DNA of 64,000 nt from Myxococcales bacterium (GTDB lineage Bacteria; Myxococcota_A; Polyangia; Palsa-1104). Positions 34,443-43,057 of the stretch are shown here, in pieces. The stretch spans positions 44,696-108,695 of the forward strand of contig PNAM01000078.1 of NCBI GenBank assembly GCA_003170275.1. The letters run 5' to 3'. The notes under the pieces were generated by a model. The model worked only from the letters and a program-made list of their open reading frames with translations, had not been told where the DNA came from and did no database searches. Position 1 is the first letter of the stretch. Every line of letters starts with the position of its first letter. A program made the translations under genes and the position numbers.

Positions 34443-36129
34443 ACAATACGATCAGTCCGAGCAGCACGAGCGCCGACCACGGCAGCGGGCGCGCCCGGCC
34501 GCCGAGCTCGCACGCGCAGCCGTCTACCGACGAGCCGGGTCCGAAATCGCGAGCGGGTTTGATCGCGTCGCCATCGACGTCGATCGCGGCGTCGTCGGTG
34601 CCGCCGTCGGTATCCACGCTCGCGTCGTCGCCGCCGTCGACGGTCGAGTAGCACATGCCGCTCGACGGATCGCACGCGCGCCCCGCGCCGCAGTCGCGCC
34701 CGAAGCACAGGTTGACCACGCACACGCCGGTCGTGCACTGCTGGCCGATCGGGCAGATGATGGTGTTGCACGCGTCCACGCACGCGCCGCCCAGGCACAA
34801 CGTGCCCGCTGGGCACATCGCGTCGCCGCAGCCCGGATCGACGCACATCCCGTTCATCGTGTCGCACACGCCCATCGTGCAGCCCGCGCACGCGCACGAG
34901 GGCACGCACATGCCGAGCGAGCAGTACTGGTTCATCGGGCACTGGATGTTGGCGCACGGATCGACGCACTTCCCGTCGAGACAGGTGAGGCCTGCCGGGC
35001 ACATCGCGCCGGTGCACGGATCGACACACGTGCCGTTGTTGCAGATCAGGCCCGGCGCGCAGGGCGGCCCGCTGCCGCACGGCGCGGTGACGCAGAAGCC
35101 GTTCGAGCACGCTTCGCCGCCGCCGCAGGGAAACTCGCCGCCCAGACACGGCGTCTGGCACACGTGGTCCGCGCACACCTGCGACGCGGGGCAGCCGCCG
35201 ATCGTGCCGTCGCAGTTGAGGTCCTTGGTCGCGTCGCAGGGCTCGGGCGCGCCGGGGTGTGTCATCTTGTCGCCGTCGTCGCAGTCGTCGCCGCCGCAGC
35301 TCTTGGCGGTGTGGCCGTCCATGTCGAGGTCGGGGCAGATGCCGGTCTCGTCCTCGGTGAGCCCGGCCACCGCGTCGATCTCGTCCTCGTTGCTGTAGAA
35401 CGTGCAGGCCGCCGACGGGTTGCCATTGTTGCCGCCGACCAGCGACACGTAGCGGAAGTTGATGCCGCACGGCAGCCCCCACACGGTGGTGTCGTCGTCG
35501 GAGACGTCGGTGTTCGGGTTGGGGTTGGCGTCGTTCGGGTTCCAGCCCTTCTCGTAGAACTTGAGCAGCGTGGCTTCGTTCCACTGCATCGGATCGGTGG
35601 GTGAGCCGCGCAGCACCGTGCCCGTCGCGTTCGGGTTGTCGGAGAGGTAGACCGCGTACTCGAACGCCTCTTGCGGCAGCGGCCCGTGATCGATCATCGG
35701 GAACAGCACGACCTTGTTGGCCGCCCCGCCCAGGTCGTAGATCAATCCGTTGGGCGGATAGAAGCAGCCGCCGACTTGATCGGCCGGCATGGTGCCGTCC
35801 TGACAGGTGCGGCTGCGCTGCACCCACAGGTGATCGAGCGCGTCGGAGTAGTGGCGCGGATCGGGGTTGCCGTCGCCGTTGCAGGAGTACACGCCGAGCG
35901 TGGTCGGATCGGTGGTCACGCCGAGACACGCGGTGGTCATGGTGTAGTTGATCAGCTTGCCGAACGCGGGCAGCTGCGGCCCGGTGCGGCCCATCTTGTC
36001 GTGAAAGATGTCGGCGACGTCCGCGCCGGCGGGAAGCGCCAGGCAGCAGCTGTCGGTCGGCGCGCACGCGCTCGCCACGCTGGCCTTCAAGAGGGCGCCA
36101 AGTACCAGTGCATACGCCCACTTCGACAT
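34417..36129 (-). CDS. MYXO-CTERM-anchored Cys-rich surface protein
   Basis: A 570-residue exported protein. It begins with a signal peptide (YALVLGALLKASVASA), then a region of about 260 residues of unknown fold, a MopE-like metal-binding motif near residue 275 (CGGDDCDDGD and DLNCDGTIGGC), then about ten Cys-rich units of the type CPAGLTCLDGKCVDPC. The end is a MYXO-CTERM sorting signal: a GCACE motif, a hydrophobic helix (PWSALVLLGLIVLF) and RARRK, which in Myxococcus directs processing and surface anchoring. It runs against the cluster, between ddl and ftsQ. A perfect TATAAT lies upstream. Substrate or ligand unknown. Confidence 0.88.
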   Translation of the reverse strand: MSKWAYALVLGALLKASVASACAPTDSCCLALPAGADVADIFHDKMGRTGPQLPAFGKLINYTMTTACLGVTTDPTTLGVYSCNGDGNPDPRHYSDALDHLWVQRSRTCQDGTMPADQVGGCFYPPNGLIYDLGGAANKVVLFPMIDHGPLPQEAFEYAVYLSDNPNATGTVLRGSPTDPMQWNEATLLKFYEKGWNPNDANPNPNTDVSDDDTTVWGLPCGINFRYVSLVGGNNGNPSAACTFYSNEDEIDAVAGLTEDETGICPDLDMDGHTAKSCGGDDCDDGDKMTHPGAPEPCDATKDLNCDGTIGGCPASQVCADHVCQTPCLGGEFPCGGGEACSNGFCVTAPCGSGPPCAPGLICNNGTCVDPCTGAMCPAGLTCLDGKCVDPCANIQCPMNQYCSLGMCVPSCACAGCTMGVCDTMNGMCVDPGCGDAMCPAGTLCLGGACVDACNTIICPIGQQCTTGVCVVNLCFGRDCGAGRACDPSSGMCYSTVDGGDDASVDTDGGTDDAAIDVDGDAIKPARDFGPGSSVDGCACELGGRARPLPWSALVLLGLIVLFTRARRKA

Positions 36130-36147
36130 CAAGAGCCTCCCGGACCC

Positions 36148-36153
36148 ATTATA
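36148..36153 (-). promoter_or_regulatory. -10 element of the MYXO-CTERM gene
   Basis: Perfect TATAAT on the minus strand, 19 bases before the start codon, in unusually A/T-rich surroundings. No matching -35 box is seen at 16-18 bases, so an activator or another sigma factor may be involved. Confidence 0.45.
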
Positions 36154-36183
36154 TCCCGATGCGAAATTTTGCGCCCAGATGAT

Positions 36184-36208
36184 GGAGGGCCTACTTTCGT
36201 AGGTCATG
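36184..36208 (+). promoter_or_regulatory. ftsQ ribosome site with intervening hairpin
   Basis: GGAGGG is followed at once by a 5-bp hairpin (CCTAC, loop TTTC, GTAGG) and then TC-ATG-ATG. The linear distance to the first ATG is 16 bases, too long for a normal site; folding the hairpin would bring the site to about 2 bases from the first ATG and 5 from the second. Confidence 0.4.
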
Positions 36209-37135
36209 ATGCCGCGCAACCGTCCCGATCGCCGCCCGCGCCGCCGGCTGTGGCCATTCGCGGCGCGGCGCAACCGCCGGGTGCGCCCAGCGACGGGCGA
36301 GGTGCGGTTGGACCAGAACGGCAAGACCGGCAAGACCGCGCGCGAGGCGGCGGGCTCGTCGCGACGGCTGTGGATCGTGCTGCCCTTTCTGCTCGCGCTC
36401 GCCGGCGCGGGTTTCGGCGCGCATCGCTTCGTCACCCGATCGTCACACTTCGCGCTGCGCACGCTGCGCATCTCCACGCCGCTGAAGCACGTGACCGCCG
36501 CGTCGCTGGCGGCGCGCGCAGGCGTGGCGCTGGGCGCCAACCTGTTTGCGGTAGATCTCGCCGAGATCGCGCGCGACGTGCAGCAGGAGCCGTGGATCTT
36601 CAGCGCGCACGCGCGGCGCGAGCTTCCCTCGACGGTGGTGGTGGACGTGGTCGAGCGCGAGGCGGCGTGCGTGGTGGCGCTCAACGCGCTCTATCTCGCC
36701 GACGCGCAGGGCGTGCTGTTCAAGCGCGCCAACCCCGATGAGGCCGCGACGCTGCCGGTGATCACCGGGGTGGATCGCGATCAGTATCTGTCCGAGCCGG
36801 AGCGCGTGCGCTCGATGGTGCGCGACGCGCTCACCGTCTCGGGCGCGTGGAAGCAGCGCGCCGGACGTCCGGCGCTCGGCGAGCTGCACGTCGATCACCT
36901 GCTCGGCGTCACCGCGTACACCGCGACCGGCGCAGTGGGCGTGCGGCTCGGACGCGTCGACGAGACGTTGGCCGCGCGGCTGGAGCGCTTCGACGCGGTG
37001 TGGTCGGCGCTCGCCGACGCGGGCGAAAAAGCGCGGCTGATCTACCTCGACAATCGTGCGCGGCCGGATCGCGTGACGGTCAAGCTTGCTCAACCGGCGG
37101 TCAAGCCGGTCGAAGCGAAGAAGTCGGAGACCTGA
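36206..37135 (+). CDS. ftsQ: Cell division protein FtsQ
   Basis: A 309-residue bitopic inner-membrane protein of the divisome, joining FtsL/FtsB to other division proteins. The first 50 residues are strongly basic (RNRPDRRPRRRLW), followed by one membrane helix near residue 55 (LWIVLPFLLALAGAGF), a POTRA domain (LRTLRISTPLKHVTAASLAA to LPSTVVVDVVERE), and a beta domain ending with DNRARPDRVTVKL. Two ATGs stand in tandem. It is divergent from the MYXO-CTERM gene and ftsA follows 4 bases after its stop. Sequence similarity in FtsQ is low generally; position and domain order make the call good. Confidence 0.9.
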   Translation: MMPRNRPDRRPRRRLWPFAARRNRRVRPATGEVRLDQNGKTGKTAREAAGSSRRLWIVLPFLLALAGAGFGAHRFVTRSSHFALRTLRISTPLKHVTAASLAARAGVALGANLFAVDLAEIARDVQQEPWIFSAHARRELPSTVVVDVVEREAACVVALNALYLADAQGVLFKRANPDEAATLPVITGVDRDQYLSEPERVRSMVRDALTVSGAWKQRAGRPALGELHVDHLLGVTAYTATGAVGVRLGRVDETLAARLERFDAVWSALADAGEKARLIYLDNRARPDRVTVKLAQPAVKPVEAKKSET

Positions 37136-37139
37136 ACAC

Positions 37140-38363
37140 ATGGCGAAGCGTGAAGAGCTCGTCGTCGGACTGGACATCGGCACCACCAAGATCGCCTGCA
37201 TCGTCGGCGAGGTGACCGACGAAGGGCTCGACGTGATCGGCGTGGGCACTCATCCGTCGACGGGCCTGAAGAAGGGCGTGGTGGTGCATATCGACGAGAC
37301 GGTGCGCTCGATCCAGCGCGCCATCGAAGAGGCCGAGCACATGGCCGGCGTCGAGATCACCTCGGTGTACGCCGGGATCGCCGGCGCGCACATCAAGTCG
37401 CTCAATTCGCAGGGCGTGTGGGCGGTCAAGGATCGCGAGGTCAAGGACACCGACATCGCGGCGGTGCTCGAGCAGGCCAAGGCGATCAACATCCCGCAGG
37501 ATCGCGAGATCATCCACGTGCTGCCGCAGGAGTACACCATCGATCACCAGGACGGCATCAAGGAGCCGCTCGGCATGTCGGGCGTGCGCCTCGAGGCCAA
37601 GGTGCACCTGGTGACCGCGTCGGTGACCTCGGCGCAGAACATCATCAAGTGCTGTCATCGCTGCGGGCTGCAGGTGGCCGACGTGGTGCTCGAGCCACTC
37701 GCGTCGTCGGAGGCGGTGCTGCACGAGGACGAAAAAGAATTGGGCGTGGTGTTGATCGACATCGGCGGCGGCACCACCGACGTAGCCATCTTCGCCGACG
37801 GCGCGATCGTCTACACCGCGGTCCTGCCCGTCGGTGGGCAGCAGCTCACCGCCGACATCGCCTACGGCCTGCGCAGCCCCTCGTCGGAGGCGGAGCGCAT
37901 CAAGCACAAGTACGGCTGCGCCATGATGTCCATGGTCGGCGAGGACGAGATGATGGAGGTCCCGTCGGTGGGCGGCCGTGCCGCGCGGCAGGTCAAGCGC
38001 CAGGCGCTGTGCGCGGTGATCGAGCCGCGCGTCGAGGAGATCTTCGCGCTGGTGCGGCGCGAGATCGAGCGCTCGGGCTTCGAGGACAAGCTCGCCTCGG
38101 GCGCGGTGATCACCGGCGGCTCGACCATCCTCGACGGGACGCCCGAGTTGGCCGAGCAGGTGCTGGGCATGCCGGTGCGTCGCGGCCTGCCGATGGGCGT
38201 CGGCGGGCTGGTCGACGTGGTCAAGACCCCCGCCTACGCGACCGGCGTGGGCCTGGTGATCTACGGCGCCAAGCGCCTGCACCACCCGATCTTCCCCGGC
38301 ATCAGCGCCGACAAGCGCACGGTGTGGCGCCGCATGCGCAGCTGGTTCGGCGAAGTCTTCTAA
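37140..38363 (+). CDS. ftsA: Cell division protein FtsA
   Basis: A 407-residue actin-like ATPase that tethers FtsZ to the membrane. VVGLDIGTTKIACIVGE is phosphate loop 1, the SHS2 (1C) domain follows from about residue 85, DIGGGTTDVAIFADG is phosphate loop 2, and TGGSTILDGTPELAEQVLG is the adenosine motif. The end RRMRSWFGEVF is the conserved amphipathic membrane-targeting helix. The ATG is 4 bases after the ftsQ stop. An 88-base gap with a possible promoter separates it from ftsZ. Secure. Confidence 0.97.
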   Translation: MAKREELVVGLDIGTTKIACIVGEVTDEGLDVIGVGTHPSTGLKKGVVVHIDETVRSIQRAIEEAEHMAGVEITSVYAGIAGAHIKSLNSQGVWAVKDREVKDTDIAAVLEQAKAINIPQDREIIHVLPQEYTIDHQDGIKEPLGMSGVRLEAKVHLVTASVTSAQNIIKCCHRCGLQVADVVLEPLASSEAVLHEDEKELGVVLIDIGGGTTDVAIFADGAIVYTAVLPVGGQQLTADIAYGLRSPSSEAERIKHKYGCAMMSMVGEDEMMEVPSVGGRAARQVKRQALCAVIEPRVEEIFALVRREIERSGFEDKLASGAVITGGSTILDGTPELAEQVLGMPVRRGLPMGVGGLVDVVKTPAYATGVGLVIYGAKRLHHPIFPGISADKRTVWRRMRSWFGEVF

Positions 38364-38399
38364 AAATGTCTCTCATGAGAAGAAACATCGGCAAAAAAA

Positions 38400-38427
38400 T
38401 TGACCCCAGCGATCCTCGACGGAGAAT
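38400..38427 (+). promoter_or_regulatory. Possible ftsZ promoter
   Basis: TTGACC, 16 bases, GAGAAT in the ftsA-ftsZ gap, directly after an A-run. The -10 box matches the consensus at four positions. The strong ribosome site GAGGAGG follows, 8 bases before the ftsZ ATG. Extra ftsZ promoters inside dcw clusters are common. Confidence 0.35.
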
Positions 38428-38451
38428 GGGTCTACTGTGAGGAGGTAGCGA

Positions 38452-39717
<1,266 letters not shown>

Positions 39718-39733
39718 AGAGTAAGCTCTCGCC

Positions 39734-40303
39734 GTGTTGTTTTTGGAGAGCGCGGCCCGGCCGCTCCTGGTAGCGCACGCCATCTCGGCGGCGGTGCTGG
39801 TCGCGTCGACCACCCATCACCTGGTGTGGTGTCGCGGCTATTTTCGCGGCGAATACGCGCGCTACAAAGGCGAGCGTCGCTTCGCGCTGATCGCCTGCTG
39901 CGCGTTCGTCAGCACGTTCCTGGTCGGCAACCTGCTCTATCCGACCTACAAGGTGCGCGTGCGCGCGGAGTACTTCGACAACCCGGCGGCGATCGCCGAG
40001 GAGGCCAAGCTGCGCGCGGTGCAGCACCACGCTGTAGGCGTGTCCTCGTCGGAGCCGCCCGGCGTGCAGAGCGGGCTGTCGCCGATCGCGCGGCTGTTCG
40101 ACATCAAGGAGCACTGGGTGGCGCTCGGCTGCGCCGCCAGCCTGGTGCTGCTGCTCTTGTCGCGCAAGGCGCATCCCAAGGAACATCCGCGCGTGCTCGC
40201 GCTCTATCTCGGGCTGTCGATGGTGGCGTGCTCCACTGCGTGGTTCGGCGCGATCGTCGGGCTGCTCACCGCGTCGTATCGATCGGTCGGGGGCGTGACG
40301 TGA
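39734..40303 (+). CDS. Four-helix integral membrane protein, unknown
   Basis: A 189-residue polytopic membrane protein with about four helices: residues 8-28, 48-68, 125-145 and 155-180. Histidines sit next to the first helix (TTHHLVWCRGYF) and near the third (KEHWVALG), a layout reminiscent of heme-copper oxidase accessory or DUF420-like proteins, but I cannot assign a family. It starts 16 bases after ftsZ and its stop overlaps the next membrane gene (GTGA), so the two probably act together. It may be read through from ftsZ as no terminator intervenes. Confidence 0.7.
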   Translation: MLFLESAARPLLVAHAISAAVLVASTTHHLVWCRGYFRGEYARYKGERRFALIACCAFVSTFLVGNLLYPTYKVRVRAEYFDNPAAIAEEAKLRAVQHHAVGVSSSEPPGVQSGLSPIARLFDIKEHWVALGCAASLVLLLLSRKAHPKEHPRVLALYLGLSMVACSTAWFGAIVGLLTASYRSVGGVT

Positions 40304-40641
40304 AGGCCGGCTCGCGCGTGTTCTTCGCCGCGTGCGCCGGGCTGATCGGGTTTGCACTTTTGTACACGCTGCCGATCTACGCCCGCCTGCCGCGCACGTT
40401 CTACGATCCGGTCGCGCGGCGCTGGCACTGGGCGAGCAACCTCGGGCCGATCCCGATGGGCTACGTGGGCCAGCTCGGTTGGGGCGTGCTCGGCGGCCTG
40501 GCGTTCGGCGGGCTGGCCTCGCTCGTGGCCTCGCGCCGCAAGAGCGAGCCGTCGGAGCGCGCGTTTGCGTTGTGGTCGGCGTGGGCGCTCACCGCGTTGG
40601 GCATCATCCTCGGTTACTTCACCTGGAACAACTGGCCGTAG
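40300..40641 (+). CDS. Small membrane protein, unknown
   Basis: A 113-residue protein with three predicted membrane helices (FFAACAGLIGFALLYTLPIY, GQLGWGVLGGLAFGGLASLV and AWALTALGIILGYFTW). The GTG start overlaps the stop of the preceding membrane gene, indicating one transcription unit and perhaps a two-subunit complex. The first loop contains RWHWASNLGPIPMGY, which resembles small subunit-like proteins near respiratory genes, but no family can be named with certainty. Confidence 0.65.
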   Translation: MKAGSRVFFAACAGLIGFALLYTLPIYARLPRTFYDPVARRWHWASNLGPIPMGYVGQLGWGVLGGLAFGGLASLVASRRKSEPSERAFALWSAWALTALGIILGYFTWNNWP

Positions 40642-40677
40642 AGCGGCTCCGATCGTCGATCCTGCCGCAAATAACGC

Positions 40678-40705
40678 TTGCGTCTGATCGGTCGCCCCGT
40701 AGAAT
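40678..40705 (+). promoter_or_regulatory. Promoter of the histone-like gene
   Basis: TTGCGT, 16 bases, TAGAAT (5 of 6), about 57 bases before the start codon, in the gap after the two membrane-protein genes. With the terminator downstream it defines the small gene as its own transcription unit. Confidence 0.5.
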
Positions 40706-40761
40706 GCGGCGCAACTGTTTGCGCGCGTTGAGCGCGCTGAATGAAACGGGAGGTATTGAAC

Positions 40762-40974
40762 ATGGCGAAGAACACCAAGGCCGCGAAGAAGGTCAAGTCG
40801 GGCGAGATTCTGGTCGTCGGCTCGAAGATGAAGGACGTCGTCAAGTCGGCCGGCTGCATGTCGTCGGGCGATCTGATCGAGGCGGTCTCGAAGAAGGTGC
40901 ACGAGATGCTCGCCGGCGCCACTGCGCGCGCCAAGGGCAACGGTCGCTCGACCGTGCGTCCGTACGACCTGTAA
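40762..40974 (+). CDS. Bacterial histone-fold DNA-binding protein
   Basis: A 70-residue basic protein. After a Lys-rich N-terminal tail (MAKNTKAAKKVKSG) there is a short helix (GSKMKDVVKSAG), a long helix (SSGDLIEAVSKKVHEMLAGA and onwards) and the loop-helix RSTVRPYDL. The R-x-T-V-x-x-x-D pattern is the loop-2 arginine-aspartate clamp of histone folds, and the overall size fits the single-fold histones described in Bdellovibrio (Bd0055 type) that form dimers and coat DNA. The ATG is 8 bases after GGGAGG. It has its own promoter and a strong terminator, as expected for an abundant protein. DNA binding is inferred, not shown. Confidence 0.8.
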   Translation: MAKNTKAAKKVKSGEILVVGSKMKDVVKSAGCMSSGDLIEAVSKKVHEMLAGATARAKGNGRSTVRPYDL

Positions 40975-40996
40975 GATCTTCGCACGCCTGAGATGC

Positions 40997-41035
40997 AACG
41001 CCTCGGCAGCTCGCTGTCGGGGCGTTTTCTTTTTT
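40997..41035 (+). terminator. Strong terminator of the histone-like gene
   Basis: 13-bp stem (AACGCCTCGGCAG / CTGTCGGGGCGTT, two G-T pairs), 4-base loop, followed by TTTTCTTTTTT. One of the best intrinsic terminators in the window. Confidence 0.92.
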
Positions 41036-42206
41036 ACGAACGGGGATCGAGGAACGTGAAGTACTGCTCGACCAGATCGTCGAACGCCAGCGGCCCCTGA
41101 CAAGCGGAGCATTTGAACGGCGGCGGCGTGCGGCGCTTGCCCCCGTCGAGGTCGCGCTGCACGTCGACGAGCTGCTCCTGGTCGAGCCCACAGCGATCGC
41201 ACGCGTACGGCGCGAAGAACGTCACCACCTCCTGCCGCTCGAGCAGGTTGGGGATCAGGTTGGCCTGGTGGATGAACGAGATCGGGCACTCGAGCAGCCC
41301 GATGCGCTTGGCGCTCTTGAGGCTGCGCACCAGCTCGATCCAGCGCTGCACCGAGTCCGAGCTGATGCGGCGGAACTCGCGCATGCGGAAGAACACGTCG
41401 CCGTTGAGCGTGCGCAGCGGCTCGAGATCCGACTCGGCGGTCAGCACCCCGAACAGCGACACCACCTGCCGCCCGTCCTCCTGCGTGACCTGCCAGTAGA
41501 ACGGCCGGCCGCTGACCAGCACGCGCAGGTAGTCGTGCAGCGCCGCCGAGTCGCTCTCCTTCAGGTCCTCGAACGCGAGCGCGAGCCCCTTGGCGGGCGC
41601 GAAGTTGGTCTTGTCCACGCGCACCACGCGGCTGCGCAGCGATAGCTCGCCCGCGTGGCCGGGCAGCGCGAAGCGCAACGCGAGCTGCGTGCCGACTGGC
41701 ACCTCGCGCTTGGCCTTGAGCAGCATGCCGTTCTCCGACAGATCGACCGAGGTGCCCAGGTAGGCGTCGGTGGCCTCGGCCTCGGGCGCCGCGGAGTCGA
41801 ACACGTGCACGCGCACGGCGAAGCGCTCGTCCTCGCGCAAGGGGACGCCGAGCAGCCGCGCCACCAGCAGCGGCAACGAGCCCGGCGGCGCCGGCAGCTC
41901 GACGATGTCGGCGAATCCGGCGGTGCGCGCCTGCAAGCGATCGCTCACCGGCGAGCCAGTCGCCACCACCAGCACCACCGGAATGCGATCGAGCGACTTC
42001 TCCGCGCGGATGGTGGCCAGCGCGGTCATCGCGTCGGAGTCGGGCAGCACGCGATCCATGAAGCACAGATCCGCGCCCGCCTTGAGCCGCTCCACCAGCT
42101 CGCTGGTCGAGCGCGCGGTCACCAGCCGGAGATCGCGTCGTCGCAAGAGATCGCGATCGAAATCCTTGGCCAGATCCGGGTTGAGCGAGGCGACGATGGT
42201 CTTCAC
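41034..42206 (-). CDS. REC-PilZ protein with C-terminal zinc ribbon
   Basis: A 390-residue cytoplasmic signalling protein. Residues 1-120 look like a receiver domain (MKTIVASLNPDLAKDF, then CFMDRVLPDSDAM with a possible phospho-acceptor Asp). Residues about 120-230 are a PilZ domain with RFAVR (RxxxR) and DLSENG (DxSxxG), the residues that bind cyclic di-GMP. The third part (about 230-340) has a STAS-like look, and the end has two CxxC pairs (CDRCG and CSACQ) able to bind zinc. It is convergent with the histone-like gene and lies 31 bases after aroE. Output unknown. Confidence 0.8.
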   Translation of the reverse strand: MKTIVASLNPDLAKDFDRDLLRRRDLRLVTARSTSELVERLKAGADLCFMDRVLPDSDAMTALATIRAEKSLDRIPVVLVVATGSPVSDRLQARTAGFADIVELPAPPGSLPLLVARLLGVPLREDERFAVRVHVFDSAAPEAEATDAYLGTSVDLSENGMLLKAKREVPVGTQLALRFALPGHAGELSLRSRVVRVDKTNFAPAKGLALAFEDLKESDSAALHDYLRVLVSGRPFYWQVTQEDGRQVVSLFGVLTAESDLEPLRTLNGDVFFRMREFRRISSDSVQRWIELVRSLKSAKRIGLLECPISFIHQANLIPNLLERQEVVTFFAPYACDRCGLDQEQLVDVQRDLDGGKRRTPPPFKCSACQGPLAFDDLVEQYFTFLDPRS

Positions 42207-42237
42207 GCGGCAACCATATCAAGTTCTGGTGTTTTTT

Positions 42238-43053
42238 TCAGTCGAGTGAAGCTTCCAGGGCGGCGCGCATGACCTCGATCGGGGCGGATCGGCCGAGCCA
42301 GCGCTCGAGCGCCGCCGCGCCCTGGTGCAAGAGCATCGCGGTGCCGGTCGCCGCTTTGAGCCCGCGCGCGCGCGCCGCCGCCACCAGGCGGGTCTCGCGC
42401 TTGACCACCAGATCGAGCACCACCGCGTGCGGCGGCAGGGGCGACAGATCCAGCTCGGGGCCGGCCGGGTCCAGCCCGCGCGGCGTGGCGTCCACCAACA
42501 GATCGCAGCCGGCCAGCTCGCGCGCCAGGGTCTCGGGGGTCCACGGCCGCGCCACCACGGTCACGTCTCCGACGGTGATCGGCTGCCCCTTGCGGCTCAC
42601 CAGCGTGACCTGGCGATGGCCGGTGGTGCGTAGCGCGAGCACCACCGCGCGGGTCGCGCCGCCCGCGCCCAGGATCACCGCGCGCCCGCCCGGCGTGACG
42701 CCGGCCTCGGCCATCAACATGCGAAACCCGTGCACGTCGGTGTTGGTGCCGACGATGGTCTGGTCCTCGAAGATCAGCGTGTTGACCGCGCCCGCTTCCC
42801 AGCCGATCGCGTCCGGCTCGCACAGGGTGAGCGCCGCTTCCTTGTGCGGGATGGTCACGTTCAGCCCGCGCATCCCGAGCGCGGCCGCACCGGCGATTGC
42901 CTGCGGCAGGCGTTCGGGCGGCACCGCGAAGGTGACGTAGCTGAAGTCGAGCCCGAGCGCCTTGAGCGCGGCGTTGTGCATCGCCGGCGAGCGGCTCTGC
43001 GCAACTGGCCAGCCCACGACCCCCAAGAGGCGGGTCTGGCCGATCAGCTTCAC
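42238..43053 (-). CDS. aroE: Shikimate dehydrogenase
   Basis: A 271-residue NADPH enzyme reducing 3-dehydroshikimate in the aromatic amino-acid pathway. QSRSPAMHNAALKALG is the substrate-binding start, NVTIPHKEAAL contains the catalytic lysine, GTNTDVHGF the catalytic aspartate region, VILGAGGATRAVVLAL the NADP-binding loop and the LLHQGAAALERW helix the C-terminal substrate glutamine. Starts 4 bases after the stop of the degenerate-GGDEF gene, within a minus-strand run that reaches up to the lipoprotein at 47.0 kb. Secure. Confidence 0.95.
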   Translation of the reverse strand: MKLIGQTRLLGVVGWPVAQSRSPAMHNAALKALGLDFSYVTFAVPPERLPQAIAGAAALGMRGLNVTIPHKEAALTLCEPDAIGWEAGAVNTLIFEDQTIVGTNTDVHGFRMLMAEAGVTPGGRAVILGAGGATRAVVLALRTTGHRQVTLVSRKGQPITVGDVTVVARPWTPETLARELAGCDLLVDATPRGLDPAGPELDLSPLPPHAVVLDLVVKRETRLVAAARARGLKAATGTAMLLHQGAAALERWLGRSAPIEVMRAALEASLD

Positions 43054-43057
43054 CGGC

